A stretch of 34,082 nucleotides of DNA from Bradyrhizobium hipponense (lineage in GTDB: Bacteria > Pseudomonadota > Alphaproteobacteria > Rhizobiales > Xanthobacteraceae), in the NCBI RefSeq assembly GCF_008123965.1, contig NZ_VSTH01000111.1:1-34082 (forward strand), in the 5' to 3' direction. Below the pieces are notes generated by a model. The model was not told the origin of the DNA. It did no database searches and worked only from the letters and a program-made list of their open reading frames with translations. This document shows, one piece after another, positions 19,430 to 27,326 of this stretch. How positions within the stretch are numbered: the stretch's first letter is position 1; every line of letters begins with the position of its first letter. The translations under genes and the position numbers were made by a program.

Positions 19430-19517
19430 CGTCATTGCGAGCACGAGCGAAGCAATCCAGAATGCTTCCGCGGCGGCAGTCTGGATTGCTTCGTCGCAAG
19501 CGCTCCTCGCAATGACG
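19430..19517. repeat. CGTCATTGCGAG palindromic repeat
   Basis: Nested inverted repeats: CGTCATTGCGAG (19430-19441) with CTCGCAATGACG (19506-19517), and GAAGCAATCCAG (19449-19460) with CTGGATTGCTTC (19481-19492), both perfect. This element type is abundant in Bradyrhizobium and relatives. The upstream in-frame ATG of the next gene at 19512 falls inside it, which argues for the later start. Confidence 0.88.
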
Positions 19518-19538
19518 GAGCATGTGGAGTCCGCAATC

Positions 19539-20237
19539 ATGTCACTCAAACTGTTCGAACTCGTCGGCATCGACGCCTCGCGTCCCTTCAGCCCATATTG
19601 CTGGCGTACGCGAATGGCGCTCGCGCACAAGGGGCTGTCGGCGGAATCGCTGCCCTGGCGCTTCACCGAGAAAAGCGCGATCGCACCGTACGGCTCCGAG
19701 AGGGTCCCGGTGCTGTTGCATCACGACAAGCCCGTCGTGGATTCCTGGACGATCGCGACCTATCTCGAAGACAATTTTCCGGGCCGCCCGTCGCTGTTCG
19801 GCGGCGAGGGCGGCCGTGCGATGGCGCGCATGCTCAACGCCTGGGGCGACATCGCCATCGTCGGCGGCATCTTTCCGCTGATCATCGCCGACATCCCCAA
19901 GAATCTCGCCGAGGTCGATGCCGCCTATTTCCGCAAGTCGCGCGAGGCGCGCTTCGGCGGCAAGCCGCTGGAAGAGATCATGGCGAGCCGCGACACCGGC
20001 GTGATCGCCTTCCGCAAGTCGCTCGAGGTGATGCGCCAGACCTTGAAGCATCAGCCGTATATCGGCGGTGACGCACCGAACTACGCCGACTACATCGTGT
20101 TCGGCGGCTTCCAATGGGCGCGCGTGACGAGCCCGTTCAATCTGCTGGAGGCGGACGATCCGGTTTATGCCTGGCGCGAAAAGCTGCTCGATGCGTTCGA
20201 CGGGATGGCGCGAAAGTCACCGGGGCATGCGGTGTAG
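19539..20237 (+). CDS. Glutathione S-transferase family protein (etherase/LigF-like)
   Basis: 232 residues from the ATG at 19539 with GGAG upstream. The thioredoxin-like N-terminal half is SLKLFELVGIDASRPFSPYCWRTRMALAHKGL, with the cis-proline motif RVPVLLHHDKPVVDSWTIATYLED spread over the usual glutathione-binding strand and helix (VP, then DSW). The all-helical C-terminal half follows. The S-P-Y-C-W-R pattern near the first helix resembles bacterial beta-etherase-type and related GSTs. Such proteins conjugate or reductively cleave compounds using glutathione; the substrate is not predictable. It is downstream of the TauE pair across a palindromic repeat, so probably a separate unit. Confidence 0.88.
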   Translation: MSLKLFELVGIDASRPFSPYCWRTRMALAHKGLSAESLPWRFTEKSAIAPYGSERVPVLLHHDKPVVDSWTIATYLEDNFPGRPSLFGGEGGRAMARMLNAWGDIAIVGGIFPLIIADIPKNLAEVDAAYFRKSREARFGGKPLEEIMASRDTGVIAFRKSLEVMRQTLKHQPYIGGDAPNYADYIVFGGFQWARVTSPFNLLEADDPVYAWREKLLDAFDGMARKSPGHAV

Positions 20238-20261
20238 TTGGCGCGCGCATTCCCTCGGCAA

Positions 20262-20409
20262 CGTCGTCCCGGCGGAGGCCGGGACCCATACCGCGTGATC
20301 TATCGATTGCGGTTAATCGTAGTCTCGAACGACCAGTCTTCGCCAAACTTCGCTCTGTGGCTATGGGTCCCGGCCCCCCGTGCGCAATTGCGCACTAGGC
20401 CGGGACGAC
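20262..20409. repeat. CGTCGTCCCGGC palindromic repeat between convergent genes
   Basis: Outer arms CGTCGTCCCGGC (20262-20273) and GCCGGGACGAC (20399-20409), inner arms CCGGGACCCATA and TATGGGTCCCGG, with a further GTGCGCAATTGCGCAC palindrome at 20380-20395. It lies between the plus-strand GST and the minus-strand CWC gene and may end both transcripts. Confidence 0.85.
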
Positions 20410-20444
20410 ACTGAAAATGTGGCGAGCGCTTGCGTCTCACTGAG

Positions 20445-20645
20445 CTACTTCGCCTCCGCCTCCGCCTCGCGCAGACACGCCCGGCATAGGCAATCCTCGC
20501 CCTTGACCGGCATCGGCAGGCGCGCGGTTTCTTCCGCGCACCAGCAGGAGCCTGAGAGGTCGCAGCCGAACTCGGCGCCACAGCGGGAGCAGGCGAGGCG
20601 GCGCGGGCCCGGTTCCTGCAACGGAGATTCTTTCGAAATTGTCAT
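20445..20645 (-). CDS. Cysteine-rich CWC family protein, 66 residues
   Basis: Matches the small Cys_rich_CWC family by its pattern: ACSRCGAEFGCDLSG at residues 18-32, SCWC at 33-36, a linker LPMPVKGEDC, and CLCRACL near the end. The eight cysteines are arranged to bind zinc or another metal. Function of the family is unknown. It starts 115 bp from the divergent DUF1800 gene, so the two promoters share that gap, which includes the AT-rich TATATTAT at about 20700-20707. Confidence 0.8.
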   Translation of the reverse strand: MTISKESPLQEPGPRRLACSRCGAEFGCDLSGSCWCAEETARLPMPVKGEDCLCRACLREAEAEAK

Positions 20646-20760
20646 GATTTGCGCAAAAGCTTTGCCATCATTTTCATGTCGGGTTCATCCCCCGCTGCGG
20701 TATATTATGCGACGTGCGTAGCCACGCAAAGCGCTTCACGACGGTGCGAAGGACAAATCG

Positions 20761-22326
20761 ATGGCCCGCGATTCGCAAGCCGCCCTGGTTGCGCTGAACC
20801 GCTTCGGCTTTGGCGCCCGCGGCGGCGCGTCCGGCGATCTCATCAACGCGGCCTCCGACCCGCGCGGTTTCGTCAAGGCGGAACTGAACCGTCCGAGCGG
20901 CGTGCTGCTGGAAGCGCCCGGCATGCAATCGACGCCGCAGCTCGGGCAGGCGGCGTTCGCCTATCAGGAGCAGGTCAAGCAGGCGCGCGAGGCCGCGGCG
21001 AAAGCCGGCACGCCCGCTGAAGCGCCGCCGCAGACACCTAGCGATTCGAAGTCCGACAACAAATTGCGTCGCAATCTCTCGCTCAACATGGTGACGACCG
21101 AGATCGCCGGCCAAATGGCCGAGGCGAAACCGGCCGACAATGCGATGAAGCCGGAGAGCATGCAGCCGAGCGCCTCCGCGCCGCCCGCCGCAAAACCCGC
21201 ACCGCAGCCGCTGAATGTGATCCAGAAAACCTTCCGCGCCGAGGCGCTGGCGCGGTTGCAGCGCGCGACGCTGGTCGAGTGCGGCTTCACCGAGCGCCTC
21301 GTCGTGTTCTGGTCCAACCATTTCTGCATCTCCGCCAGCAAGGGCGAGCTGGCGCGGATGTGGGCCGGTGCGTTCGAGCGCGAGGCGATCAGGCCGCACG
21401 TGCTCGGGCGCTTCGCCGACATGCTGAAAGCAGTGGAGCAGCATCCGGCGATGCTCTTCTTTCTCGACAACCAGCAATCGCTCGGGCCGGACTCGCGCGC
21501 GGGCCAGAACCGCAAGCGCGGGCTGAACGAGAATCTCGCGCGCGAGATCATGGAGCTGCATACGCTCGGCGTCGGCGGCGGCTATACCCAGGAGGACGTC
21601 ACCTCGCTCGCGCGCATCATCACCGGCTGGAGCTTTGCCGGCCGACAGGGGCAGCTGGGCACACCCGGCTCCTTCGTGTTCAACGCCAATGCGCACCAGC
21701 CCGGGCCGCAGCTTCTGCTCGGCAAGACTTATGCGGCGACAGGCTTGGCGCAGGGCGAGACCGCGCTCGCCGACATTGCGCGCCATCCCTCGACGGCGAA
21801 CTTCATCGCCACCAAATTCGTTCGTCACTTCGTCGCCGACGATCCGCCTCAGGCCCTGGTGGCGCGGCTGCGCGAGGTCTTCGTCAAGACCGACGGCGAG
21901 CTCAAGGCGCTTGCAACCGCGCTGGTCGATTCCAACGAGGCGTGGCAGGCGCCGCTGACGAAGATGCGCTCGCCTTATGATTTCCTGGTCGCCAGCGGCC
22001 GGCTGCTGGCGCGCGTGCCGGAGGATCCCGGCAGCTATCTCAACAATCTCAATCTGCTCGGCCAGCCCCTGTGGTCCCCGGCCGGACCCAACGGTTTCCC
22101 CGATACCAACGCCGCCTGGGCCGCGCCCGAAGGCATCAAGCTCCGGCTCGACATCGCGGCACAAATGGGCGCGCGGCTCGGCAACAACATCGATCCGCTC
22201 GACCTCTTGGAATTCGCAGCTGCCGACGCGGCCTCGATCGAAACGCGGCGGACCATCGAGCGCGCGGAGTCGCGCCAGCAGGCGCTGGCGCTGCTGTTGA
22301 TGTCGCCGGAAATGCAGAGGAGATGA
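20761..22326 (+). CDS. DUF1800 domain-containing protein
   Basis: 521 residues, with AAGGA 7 nt before the ATG. DUF1800 features: an N-terminal LNRFGFGARGG motif, a core beginning ARLQRATLVECGFTERLV then VFWSNHFCIS, NRKRGLNENLAREIMELHTLG, and GGGYTQEDVTSLARIITGW. Residues of about 75-150 are an Ala/Pro/Lys-rich insert of low complexity. No clear signal peptide is present. DUF1800 genes are nearly always next to DUF1501 genes, as here; the role of the pair is not established, though linkage to exported or surface material has been proposed. The stop codon sits 3 nt before the DUF1501 start chosen here. Confidence 0.92.
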   Translation: MARDSQAALVALNRFGFGARGGASGDLINAASDPRGFVKAELNRPSGVLLEAPGMQSTPQLGQAAFAYQEQVKQAREAAAKAGTPAEAPPQTPSDSKSDNKLRRNLSLNMVTTEIAGQMAEAKPADNAMKPESMQPSASAPPAAKPAPQPLNVIQKTFRAEALARLQRATLVECGFTERLVVFWSNHFCISASKGELARMWAGAFEREAIRPHVLGRFADMLKAVEQHPAMLFFLDNQQSLGPDSRAGQNRKRGLNENLAREIMELHTLGVGGGYTQEDVTSLARIITGWSFAGRQGQLGTPGSFVFNANAHQPGPQLLLGKTYAATGLAQGETALADIARHPSTANFIATKFVRHFVADDPPQALVARLREVFVKTDGELKALATALVDSNEAWQAPLTKMRSPYDFLVASGRLLARVPEDPGSYLNNLNLLGQPLWSPAGPNGFPDTNAAWAAPEGIKLRLDIAAQMGARLGNNIDPLDLLEFAAADAASIETRRTIERAESRQQALALLLMSPEMQRR

Positions 22327-22328
22327 CG

Positions 22329-23543
22329 ATGGATTGCTGCGAGAACCGGCTCCTCACCTCGCGCCGCGGCCTCCTGCTCGGCGGCGTCTCCTTCGCGGCG
22401 TGGGCCTATATGCCGAAATTCGCGCGCGCGGCTGACGGGCGCGATCCCCGATTGATCGTGGTGATCCTGCGCGGCGCGCTCGACGGACTCTCCACCGTCG
22501 CGCCGCTCAGTGACCCCGATTATGCCGGCCTGCACGGCTCGATCGCGCTCGCAGCGGACGGCGCGCATCCCGCGATCATGCTCGACTCTTTCTTTGCGCT
22601 GCATCCGGCGATGCCGGAATTTGCGCGCATGTACCGCGACAGGCATGCCGCGGTGATCCACGCGGTGGCGACACCCTATCGCGACCGCTCGCATTTCGAC
22701 GGCCAGGACGTGCTCGAAAGCGGCTATGCCGGGCCGGGCCGCGTGCAGTCCGGCTGGCTCAACCGCGCGCTCGAAGCGCTGCCGCGCGGCGAGCGTGTGT
22801 CGAGCGCTCTTGCCGTCGGCCCGACCACGCCGCTGGTGCTGCGCGGTAATGCTCCAACCGTCGGTTGGGCGCTGGTGGCGCTGCCGCAAGCCGATGACGA
22901 CACCGCGATGCGGCTGGCCGATCTCTACCGCCATCGCGATCCCATGCTGGCCTCGGCCTTGTCGCAGGGCCTTCAGCTCGAGAAAGCCGCGAGCGGCGAC
23001 GACATGAAGCCGAAAGGCGGCAATGCGGTCGCGCAGATGCGGCAGGTCGCGCGCGGCGCCGCCAAGCTGATGGCGGCCGATGACGGCCCGCGCATCGCGG
23101 CGCTTGCATTCGACGGCTGGGACACGCATGCCAATGAAGGCGGTCCGGTCGGGCGCCTGGCGTTTTTGCTCGGCGGTCTCGACAGCGCGCTCGCCGAATT
23201 CGAAAGCGGTCTCGGCGACCGCTGGCGCGATACCGTCGTCGTCGTCGCCACCGAGTTCGGCCGCACCGCGCGCATCAACGGCACCGACGGCACCGATCAC
23301 GGCACAGCCACCGTCGCGCTGCTCGCCGGCGGCGCCGTGAAGGGCGGCCGTGTAATTTCCGATTGGCCAGGCCTCAAGCCCGCCAATCTCTATGAGGGCC
23401 GCGACCTCAAGCCCACCACCGATCTGCGTTCCGTGATCAAGGGCGTGCTGCAGGCCCAGTTCGGTCTGTCCGATCGCGTGCTGGCCGAGACGGTGTTTCC
23501 CGACAGCGCCAGCGCGCGGCCGATGAAGGGGCTGGTTGTCTAA
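22329..23543 (+). CDS. DUF1501 domain-containing protein, Tat-exported
   Basis: 404 residues from the ATG at 22329, 6 nt after AGAGGAG; an ATG at 22323 overlapping the DUF1800 stop is the alternative. The N-terminus has a twin-arginine signal: LTSRRGLLLGGVSFAAW then a cleavage-like FARA. The mature part has the DUF1501 pattern RLIVVILRGALDGLSTV near its start, HFDGQDVLESG, FDGWDTHANEGG, and VVVVATEFGRTARINGTDGTDHGTA, an alkaline-phosphatase-like metal-site arrangement of Asp, His and Thr. Probably a periplasmic metal-dependent hydrolase-fold protein acting with the DUF1800 partner. Reaction unknown. Confidence 0.93.
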   Translation: MDCCENRLLTSRRGLLLGGVSFAAWAYMPKFARAADGRDPRLIVVILRGALDGLSTVAPLSDPDYAGLHGSIALAADGAHPAIMLDSFFALHPAMPEFARMYRDRHAAVIHAVATPYRDRSHFDGQDVLESGYAGPGRVQSGWLNRALEALPRGERVSSALAVGPTTPLVLRGNAPTVGWALVALPQADDDTAMRLADLYRHRDPMLASALSQGLQLEKAASGDDMKPKGGNAVAQMRQVARGAAKLMAADDGPRIAALAFDGWDTHANEGGPVGRLAFLLGGLDSALAEFESGLGDRWRDTVVVVATEFGRTARINGTDGTDHGTATVALLAGGAVKGGRVISDWPGLKPANLYEGRDLKPTTDLRSVIKGVLQAQFGLSDRVLAETVFPDSASARPMKGLVV

Positions 23544-23551
23544 CCAAAACT

Positions 23552-23656
23552 GTCATTCCGGGGCGCGCGTCAGCGCGAGTCCGGAATCCATCCCTCCGCT
23601 GGTTCTGTAGCGAAATGGATTCCGGGCTCGCGCCTTGCGGCGCGCCCCGGAATGAC
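23552..23656. repeat. GTCATTCCGGGG palindromic repeat
   Basis: A perfect 17-bp inverted repeat (23552-23568 with 23640-23656) with inner arms GGAATCCAT and ATGGATTCC. It starts 8 nt after the DUF1501 stop, and the ribosome binding site of the next gene is 20 bp beyond its end. A partial copy is at 13313-13356. Confidence 0.88.
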
Positions 23657-23690
23657 GACATGATGAGCGCAGCCGCAGGAGACCACCCGC

Positions 23691-24014
23691 ATGTACATCG
23701 CCATGAACCGCTTTCGCGTCGCCAAGGGCTCTGAAGCCGCCTTCGAGCAGGTCTGGCTGTCGCGCGACACGCATCTGGACAAGGTGCCGGGCTTCGTCGA
23801 ATTCCACCTGCTGCGGGGGCCCGAGCTCGAGGATCACACGCTGTATGCTTCGCACACCGTGTGGGCGAACCACGCCGCATTCGAGGCCTGGACCAAGTCT
23901 GAGGCATTTCGTGCCGCGCATCACAAGGCCGGCGACAACAAGCCGCTTTATCTTGGCCATCCCCAATTCGAAGGTTTTGAGGTGATGCAGACCGTGGGAC
24001 GCGGCGCGAAGTAG
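23691..24014 (+). CDS. IsdG/HmuD-like haem-degrading monooxygenase (ABM fold)
   Basis: 107 residues, the typical length of IsdG-type enzymes. The antibiotic-biosynthesis-monooxygenase fold is visible, and the catalytic triad of IsdG (Asn, Trp, His) is present at equivalent positions: Asn6 (AMNRF), Trp67 (FEAWTKS) and His77 (RAAHHK). Such enzymes open the haem ring to release iron. Bradyrhizobium japonicum is known to have two of these, HmuQ and HmuD; this could be HmuD-like because no haem-uptake gene is beside it, but I cannot assign it. AGGAG lies 9 nt before the ATG at 23691; Met5 is another possible start. Confidence 0.85.
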   Translation: MYIAMNRFRVAKGSEAAFEQVWLSRDTHLDKVPGFVEFHLLRGPELEDHTLYASHTVWANHAAFEAWTKSEAFRAAHHKAGDNKPLYLGHPQFEGFEVMQTVGRGAK

Positions 24015-24122
24015 TGCGCTGCGCTCCAAAACATCAGCCTTTGGTGATCCGGACTGGAGCTTCTCGACCACGTCCTCGTTGTGCGGCGTGACGTAGCGGT
24101 CGCTGACAAGGAAGCTGCGGGC

Positions 24123-24167
24123 AAAAAAATGCGGCCCCTGTCAGACGCGGCGACTGACGGGGACCGC
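24123..24167 (-). terminator. Intrinsic terminator on the minus strand
   Basis: An imperfect 14-bp stem (24131-24144 with 24154-24167, two mismatches) is followed on the minus strand by ATTTTTTT (24123-24130). This is the classic hairpin plus T-run layout. It lies about 110 nt downstream of the GNAT gene and probably ends its transcript. Confidence 0.65.
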
Positions 24168-24280
24168 TTTGGGGCGCTTGATCGGTGACGGGGGGCCTGA
24201 TCAGACGCAGCCGCAACCTAGCCCTGGAGTGTTACGCGCTGGTGACAGGCAGAGTTATCCACAAGCTCCGAGGTCCGGGA

Positions 24281-24736
24281 TCAGAAGATCTTGCGGTAGA
24301 CGATGAAGCCGGAGCGTTCCGCGACCTTGTCGTACAGGCTCTGCGCGGTGACGTTGGTCTCGTGCGTCTGCCAATAGACGCGCGGCGCGCCGACGCTCTT
24401 GGCTCGCTCGTACACGCCATGGATCAGCGCCGAGCCGACGCCCTTGCCGCGTGCCGCCTCGGCGGTGAACAGGTCTTGCAGATAGCATGACGGCTCGATC
24501 GCCGTGGTGCTGCGATGGAACAGGTAGTGCGTCAGTCCAAGCAGGCGGCCTTCGCTTTCTGCTGCCAGCGCATGCACCGGTTCATAGGCATCGAAGAAGC
24601 GCTGCCAGGTCACGCGCGTGATTTCGGGCGCAAGCGCGGTCGGGCCGGAGCGGCCGTAGAAGGCGTTATAGCCGTCCCATAGCGGCAGCCATTGTTCGTA
24701 GTCCTGCTTGGTGACGGCGCGAACGGTGAGCGACAT
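24281..24736 (-). CDS. GNAT-family N-acetyltransferase
   Basis: 151 residues, with GGGAAG before the ATG. The acetyl-CoA site is recognisable: the strand CYLQDLFTAEAARGKGVGSALIHGVYE in pieces, with the R/Q-x-x-G-x-G/A loop as RGKGVGSAL, followed by VYWQTHETNVTAQSLYDKVAERSGFIVY, the usual end of GNAT domains. It transfers an acetyl group to an unknown amine. It is a single gene between an upstream PAS gene and a downstream terminator on the same strand, with 163 bp separating it from the PAS gene. Confidence 0.9.
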   Translation of the reverse strand: MSLTVRAVTKQDYEQWLPLWDGYNAFYGRSGPTALAPEITRVTWQRFFDAYEPVHALAAESEGRLLGLTHYLFHRSTTAIEPSCYLQDLFTAEAARGKGVGSALIHGVYERAKSVGAPRVYWQTHETNVTAQSLYDKVAERSGFIVYRKIF

Positions 24737-24899
24737 GTGAACTTCCCGCGATCGATGAAGCGTCCTTCATACGTGATGAGGGGCGCATAGATCAATTTGT
24801 CTTATGACACGGATGGACATTCAATCATGGCAATGGCGCGCCCTGCTCCTCACCCGGATCGCGGCAACAAGTTATGTAAGCACGCACACCGCCGTCGCA

Positions 24900-25754
24900 T
24901 CACTCCGCAACACGCAGATAGCGCATCAGCCTGCGGCCGGTGGGATCGCGCAGCGAGCGGTAGTAGTCGGCGCGGGACGGCGCATCGGTGTGGCGGACGA
25001 GGTCGGTGACCGGCGTGTAGCTCAGCATGCGTCCGCCGTCGGGCAGCGCGGCACAGACGAAGCGCAGCACCTCGCCATTCCGCAAGTTGATGTTGATCGG
25101 CGTGGTATCGCCGATCCGCACCATCTCCATGCGCTGCGCGATGAAGGTGCCGAGCTCGTCCTCCGGCAGTTCGAACGCGCCGGTGTCGCGGCCGTGATAC
25201 ATCAGCGCGATGAAGGGCGGCTTGTCCTCGGCCATCTCGTCGGGCAGCGCAAAATAATCGCGGAACGCACGGTTGATGAACTCAGCGCGCGTCTCGGCAT
25301 CGAGCAGCACAATGCCGATATCGACTTGGTCGAGCGCGGCCGACAGTCGCGCGGCGGTGGCGTGGTTGCGGCGCTCGGAGGCAAATGCGCTGATCAGGCG
25401 CTCGCGGATCAACCCCGTGATGGCGGCGGTGGCGGCGGCCGTGATCGCAAGCAGGGCGAGCGGGACCAGGTCGGCCGCGGCGTAGCCGGGTCCGGCGCGA
25501 TGGCTGAGGAAGAACACCGCCGCGCCGATCACCGCGATGGCCGCGCTCATCATCGCGGAGGCGAAGCCCGACAGCGAGCCTGCAACGGCGACGATGCATA
25601 CGAATAGCGGCGCGGGCGAGGGGACGGGCAGATGGCGGTCGAGCAGGACCGCCAGCAGCGCGATCGCTGCCGTCAGCGCCGGACCGGAGATGGCACGCCA
25701 TCCGAGCCGCATGGGCCTGTCTCGCTGCTCCCGAACGAGGTAAGGACGCAACAT
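24900..25754 (-). CDS. Membrane protein with PAS domain
   Basis: 284 residues from the ATG at 25754; Met15 (25712) is equally possible because no strong ribosome binding site marks either. Four hydrophobic helices lie at about 24-39, 48-64, 68-84 and 97-115, followed by a charged linker and a PAS domain from about 137 to 245 (LSAALDQVDIGIVLLDAETRAEFIN... in pieces, with DYFALPDEM and GEVLRFVCAALPDGGRMLSYTPVTD). There is no histidine kinase, GGDEF or other output domain, so it may be a sensor that signals through a partner or a truncated histidine kinase-like protein. The C-terminal YRSLRDPTGRRLMRYLRVAE looks complete. Confidence 0.8.
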   Translation of the reverse strand: MLRPYLVREQRDRPMRLGWRAISGPALTAAIALLAVLLDRHLPVPSPAPLFVCIVAVAGSLSGFASAMMSAAIAVIGAAVFFLSHRAGPGYAAADLVPLALLAITAAATAAITGLIRERLISAFASERRNHATAARLSAALDQVDIGIVLLDAETRAEFINRAFRDYFALPDEMAEDKPPFIALMYHGRDTGAFELPEDELGTFIAQRMEMVRIGDTTPININLRNGEVLRFVCAALPDGGRMLSYTPVTDLVRHTDAPSRADYYRSLRDPTGRRLMRYLRVAE

Positions 25755-25840
25755 TGACTGATTGTTGCGCCAACGCGATGCGATTTCGTGCGATGCGCTT
25801 AAGGCGAACTTGCGCAGGCTCGCAAAGCTTTCGGATGATT

Positions 25841-25996
25841 TTAGACCAAGTGCGCGTGCTTCACGCGTTGTTGCAGGGGCGCGTTCAGCGTCGACGTCCC
25901 CGGGCTCTTGCGCATCCCGGTGAAAATCAACAGCGACGCCGCGACCAGGATGGCCGCAGTCAGGGTGATGGCAACGACTACCACAGGCGATTTCAT
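25841..25996 (-). CDS. Small single-helix membrane protein, 51 residues
   Basis: Read from the ATG at 25996 (MKSPVVVVAITLTAAILVAA) to a TAA at 25841. A strongly hydrophobic helix spans residues 4-26, followed by a basic, Pro/Thr-containing tail (GMRKSPGTSTLNAPLQQRVK). AGGA lies 5-6 nt before the start. It is short enough to be missed by length filters. It lies 73 bp downstream of another single-helix gene on the same strand. Family not recognised. Confidence 0.6.
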   Translation of the reverse strand: MKSPVVVVAITLTAAILVAASLLIFTGMRKSPGTSTLNAPLQQRVKHAHLV

Positions 25997-26069
25997 CGAC
26001 GTCCTGTCGCGATGCCGGTCGGCACGGGCCGGGCGGCGCCTTGAAGGTTGGTCAAGGATGAAACGGGGA

Positions 26070-26246
26070 TCAGACCGGCAGGCCCATCGCCATGGTCGCC
26101 TTGGTCGATAGCACCGTCAGGGTGACGATCAGACACAACGACAGCGCAGCGACGGCGAGCGAGGCCGCCACTGCATGGGTCAACCGGGAAGACGCGACGG
26201 TGGCGGGCCGGCCCTGAAAGCCGGCCGTGCCGGACGCCCGAATCAT
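26070..26246 (-). CDS. Small single-helix membrane protein, 58 residues
   Basis: Read from the ATG at 26246 (MIRASGTAGFQGRPATVASS) to a TGA at 26070. A polar, arginine-containing leader precedes one hydrophobic helix at residues 25-48 (AVAASLAVAALSLCLIVTLTV). AAGGA lies 8 nt before the start. With the 51-residue gene it makes a tandem pair of tiny membrane proteins on the minus strand between the GST and PAS genes. The two do not look alike in sequence beyond having one helix. Family not recognised. Confidence 0.55.
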   Translation of the reverse strand: MIRASGTAGFQGRPATVASSRLTHAVAASLAVAALSLCLIVTLTVLSTKATMAMGLPV

Positions 26247-26402
26247 GGTCTAAATCCTTCAACGTGCGGGCGAATCACCCGCGACTTTCCACAATTTCCC
26301 AGTCTCAACCGGCAATATTGCGGCGGCCGCCGCGCCAAAAAAGGCGGGATTGCGGCAAAGGTGGACGTTATGCCCGCTATCCGCCGGAGCAGCCTTTGGC
26401 GG

Positions 26403-27053
26403 TCAGGCGCCCGCCGCGATGCTGGCGGGATCGTCGACATCGGCAGGCCGCCAGTCCATCGGCACGAAGCCGGGCGCCGCTTCGACGCGCTTCAGCCAGT
26501 CCCGGATCGCCGGGAAAGTCGAGAGGTCGAAGTCGCAGCGGTCGGCGAGATGGGTGTAGCCGTAGAGCGCGATGTCGGCGACCGTGAGCTGGCGCGCGGC
26601 GAAATAGGCGTTGGTCCTGAGGTGATTTTCCATCACCTGGAGTGCGCCATATCCGCGCTCCATCCAGTCCTCCAGCGAATGGGTCTGGAGGTCGCGGCCC
26701 CCCCTCACCAGCGACAGCCAGAAATAGGCCGCGCCGATGTTCGGCTCGAGCGCGTGCTGCTCGAAGAACATCCATTGCAGCGCCTCGGCGCGTTCGATCC
26801 GGTTCTCCGGCGCGAGCGGTGTGCCGACGGCGACATACCAGAGGATGGCGTTGGATTCCGCGAGGTAGCGGTCGGCGCCGACCTCGAGCAACGGCACCTG
26901 GCCGGACGGGTTCTTCGCCAGAAAATCCGGCGTGCGGCTCTCGCCGCGCAGAATGTCCACCTCGACCGCTTCGTAAGGCAAGTTCAGCAGCGCCAGCGCC
27001 AGGCGGACCTTGTAGCTGTTGCCGGAGCGTTGCATCGAATAGAGCTTGTACAT
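26403..27053 (-). CDS. Glutathione S-transferase
   Basis: 216 residues, a normal GST length. The N-terminal thioredoxin fold has YKLYSMQRSGNSYKVRLAL, KNPSGQVPLLEVG with the cis-proline, and LAESNAILWYVA with the glutathione-contacting Glu-Ser. The helical C-terminal domain has QLTVADIALYGYTHLADR, the conserved N-capping box (TVADIALY). A glutathione-dependent detoxifying or isomerising enzyme of unknown substrate, cytoplasmic. It is unrelated in detail to the GST at 19.5 kb and stands alone, with divergent aspC about 640 bp away. Confidence 0.92.
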   Translation of the reverse strand: MYKLYSMQRSGNSYKVRLALALLNLPYEAVEVDILRGESRTPDFLAKNPSGQVPLLEVGADRYLAESNAILWYVAVGTPLAPENRIERAEALQWMFFEQHALEPNIGAAYFWLSLVRGGRDLQTHSLEDWMERGYGALQVMENHLRTNAYFAARQLTVADIALYGYTHLADRCDFDLSTFPAIRDWLKRVEAAPGFVPMDWRPADVDDPASIAAGA

Positions 27054-27326
27054 TCTGAGAATGATTCCGAACGACGGGAAAGGCGCGGTGCTTGTTGCCC
27101 CGCAGCGCGGCTAAACAATGATGCGGTTGCGAATCCGCCGCAAGAGCCGGTCCATAGAAAAACTCGAAAACCCTACCGCACTGCAACGCCGCGGAAGATC
27201 ATTTTCGTAACGCGATGCAATTCAGATCACGCTTGCGTTAGGACGCGGACGCATTGCTCCGCAAGATCGTGAAGCAGAGCGGCCAATCGCGTAGCCGATC
27301 GAGTTAGGGCGCCAATGCTTCCGCAT
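27054..27326. other. Intergenic region upstream of the GST gene, nothing recognised
   Basis: About 270 bases, more AT-rich than average, that should hold the GST promoter. Only very short open frames are present. A palindromic repeat follows at 27327, and about 240 further bases lead to aspC; a possible weak promoter there is TTGCGA (27602-27607) with TAGGGT (27625-27630). Confidence 0.45.

Noticed and set aside
20674..22164. A 496-codon frame antisense to the DUF1800 gene
   Set aside because: DUF1800 motifs and operon spacing support the plus strand only.
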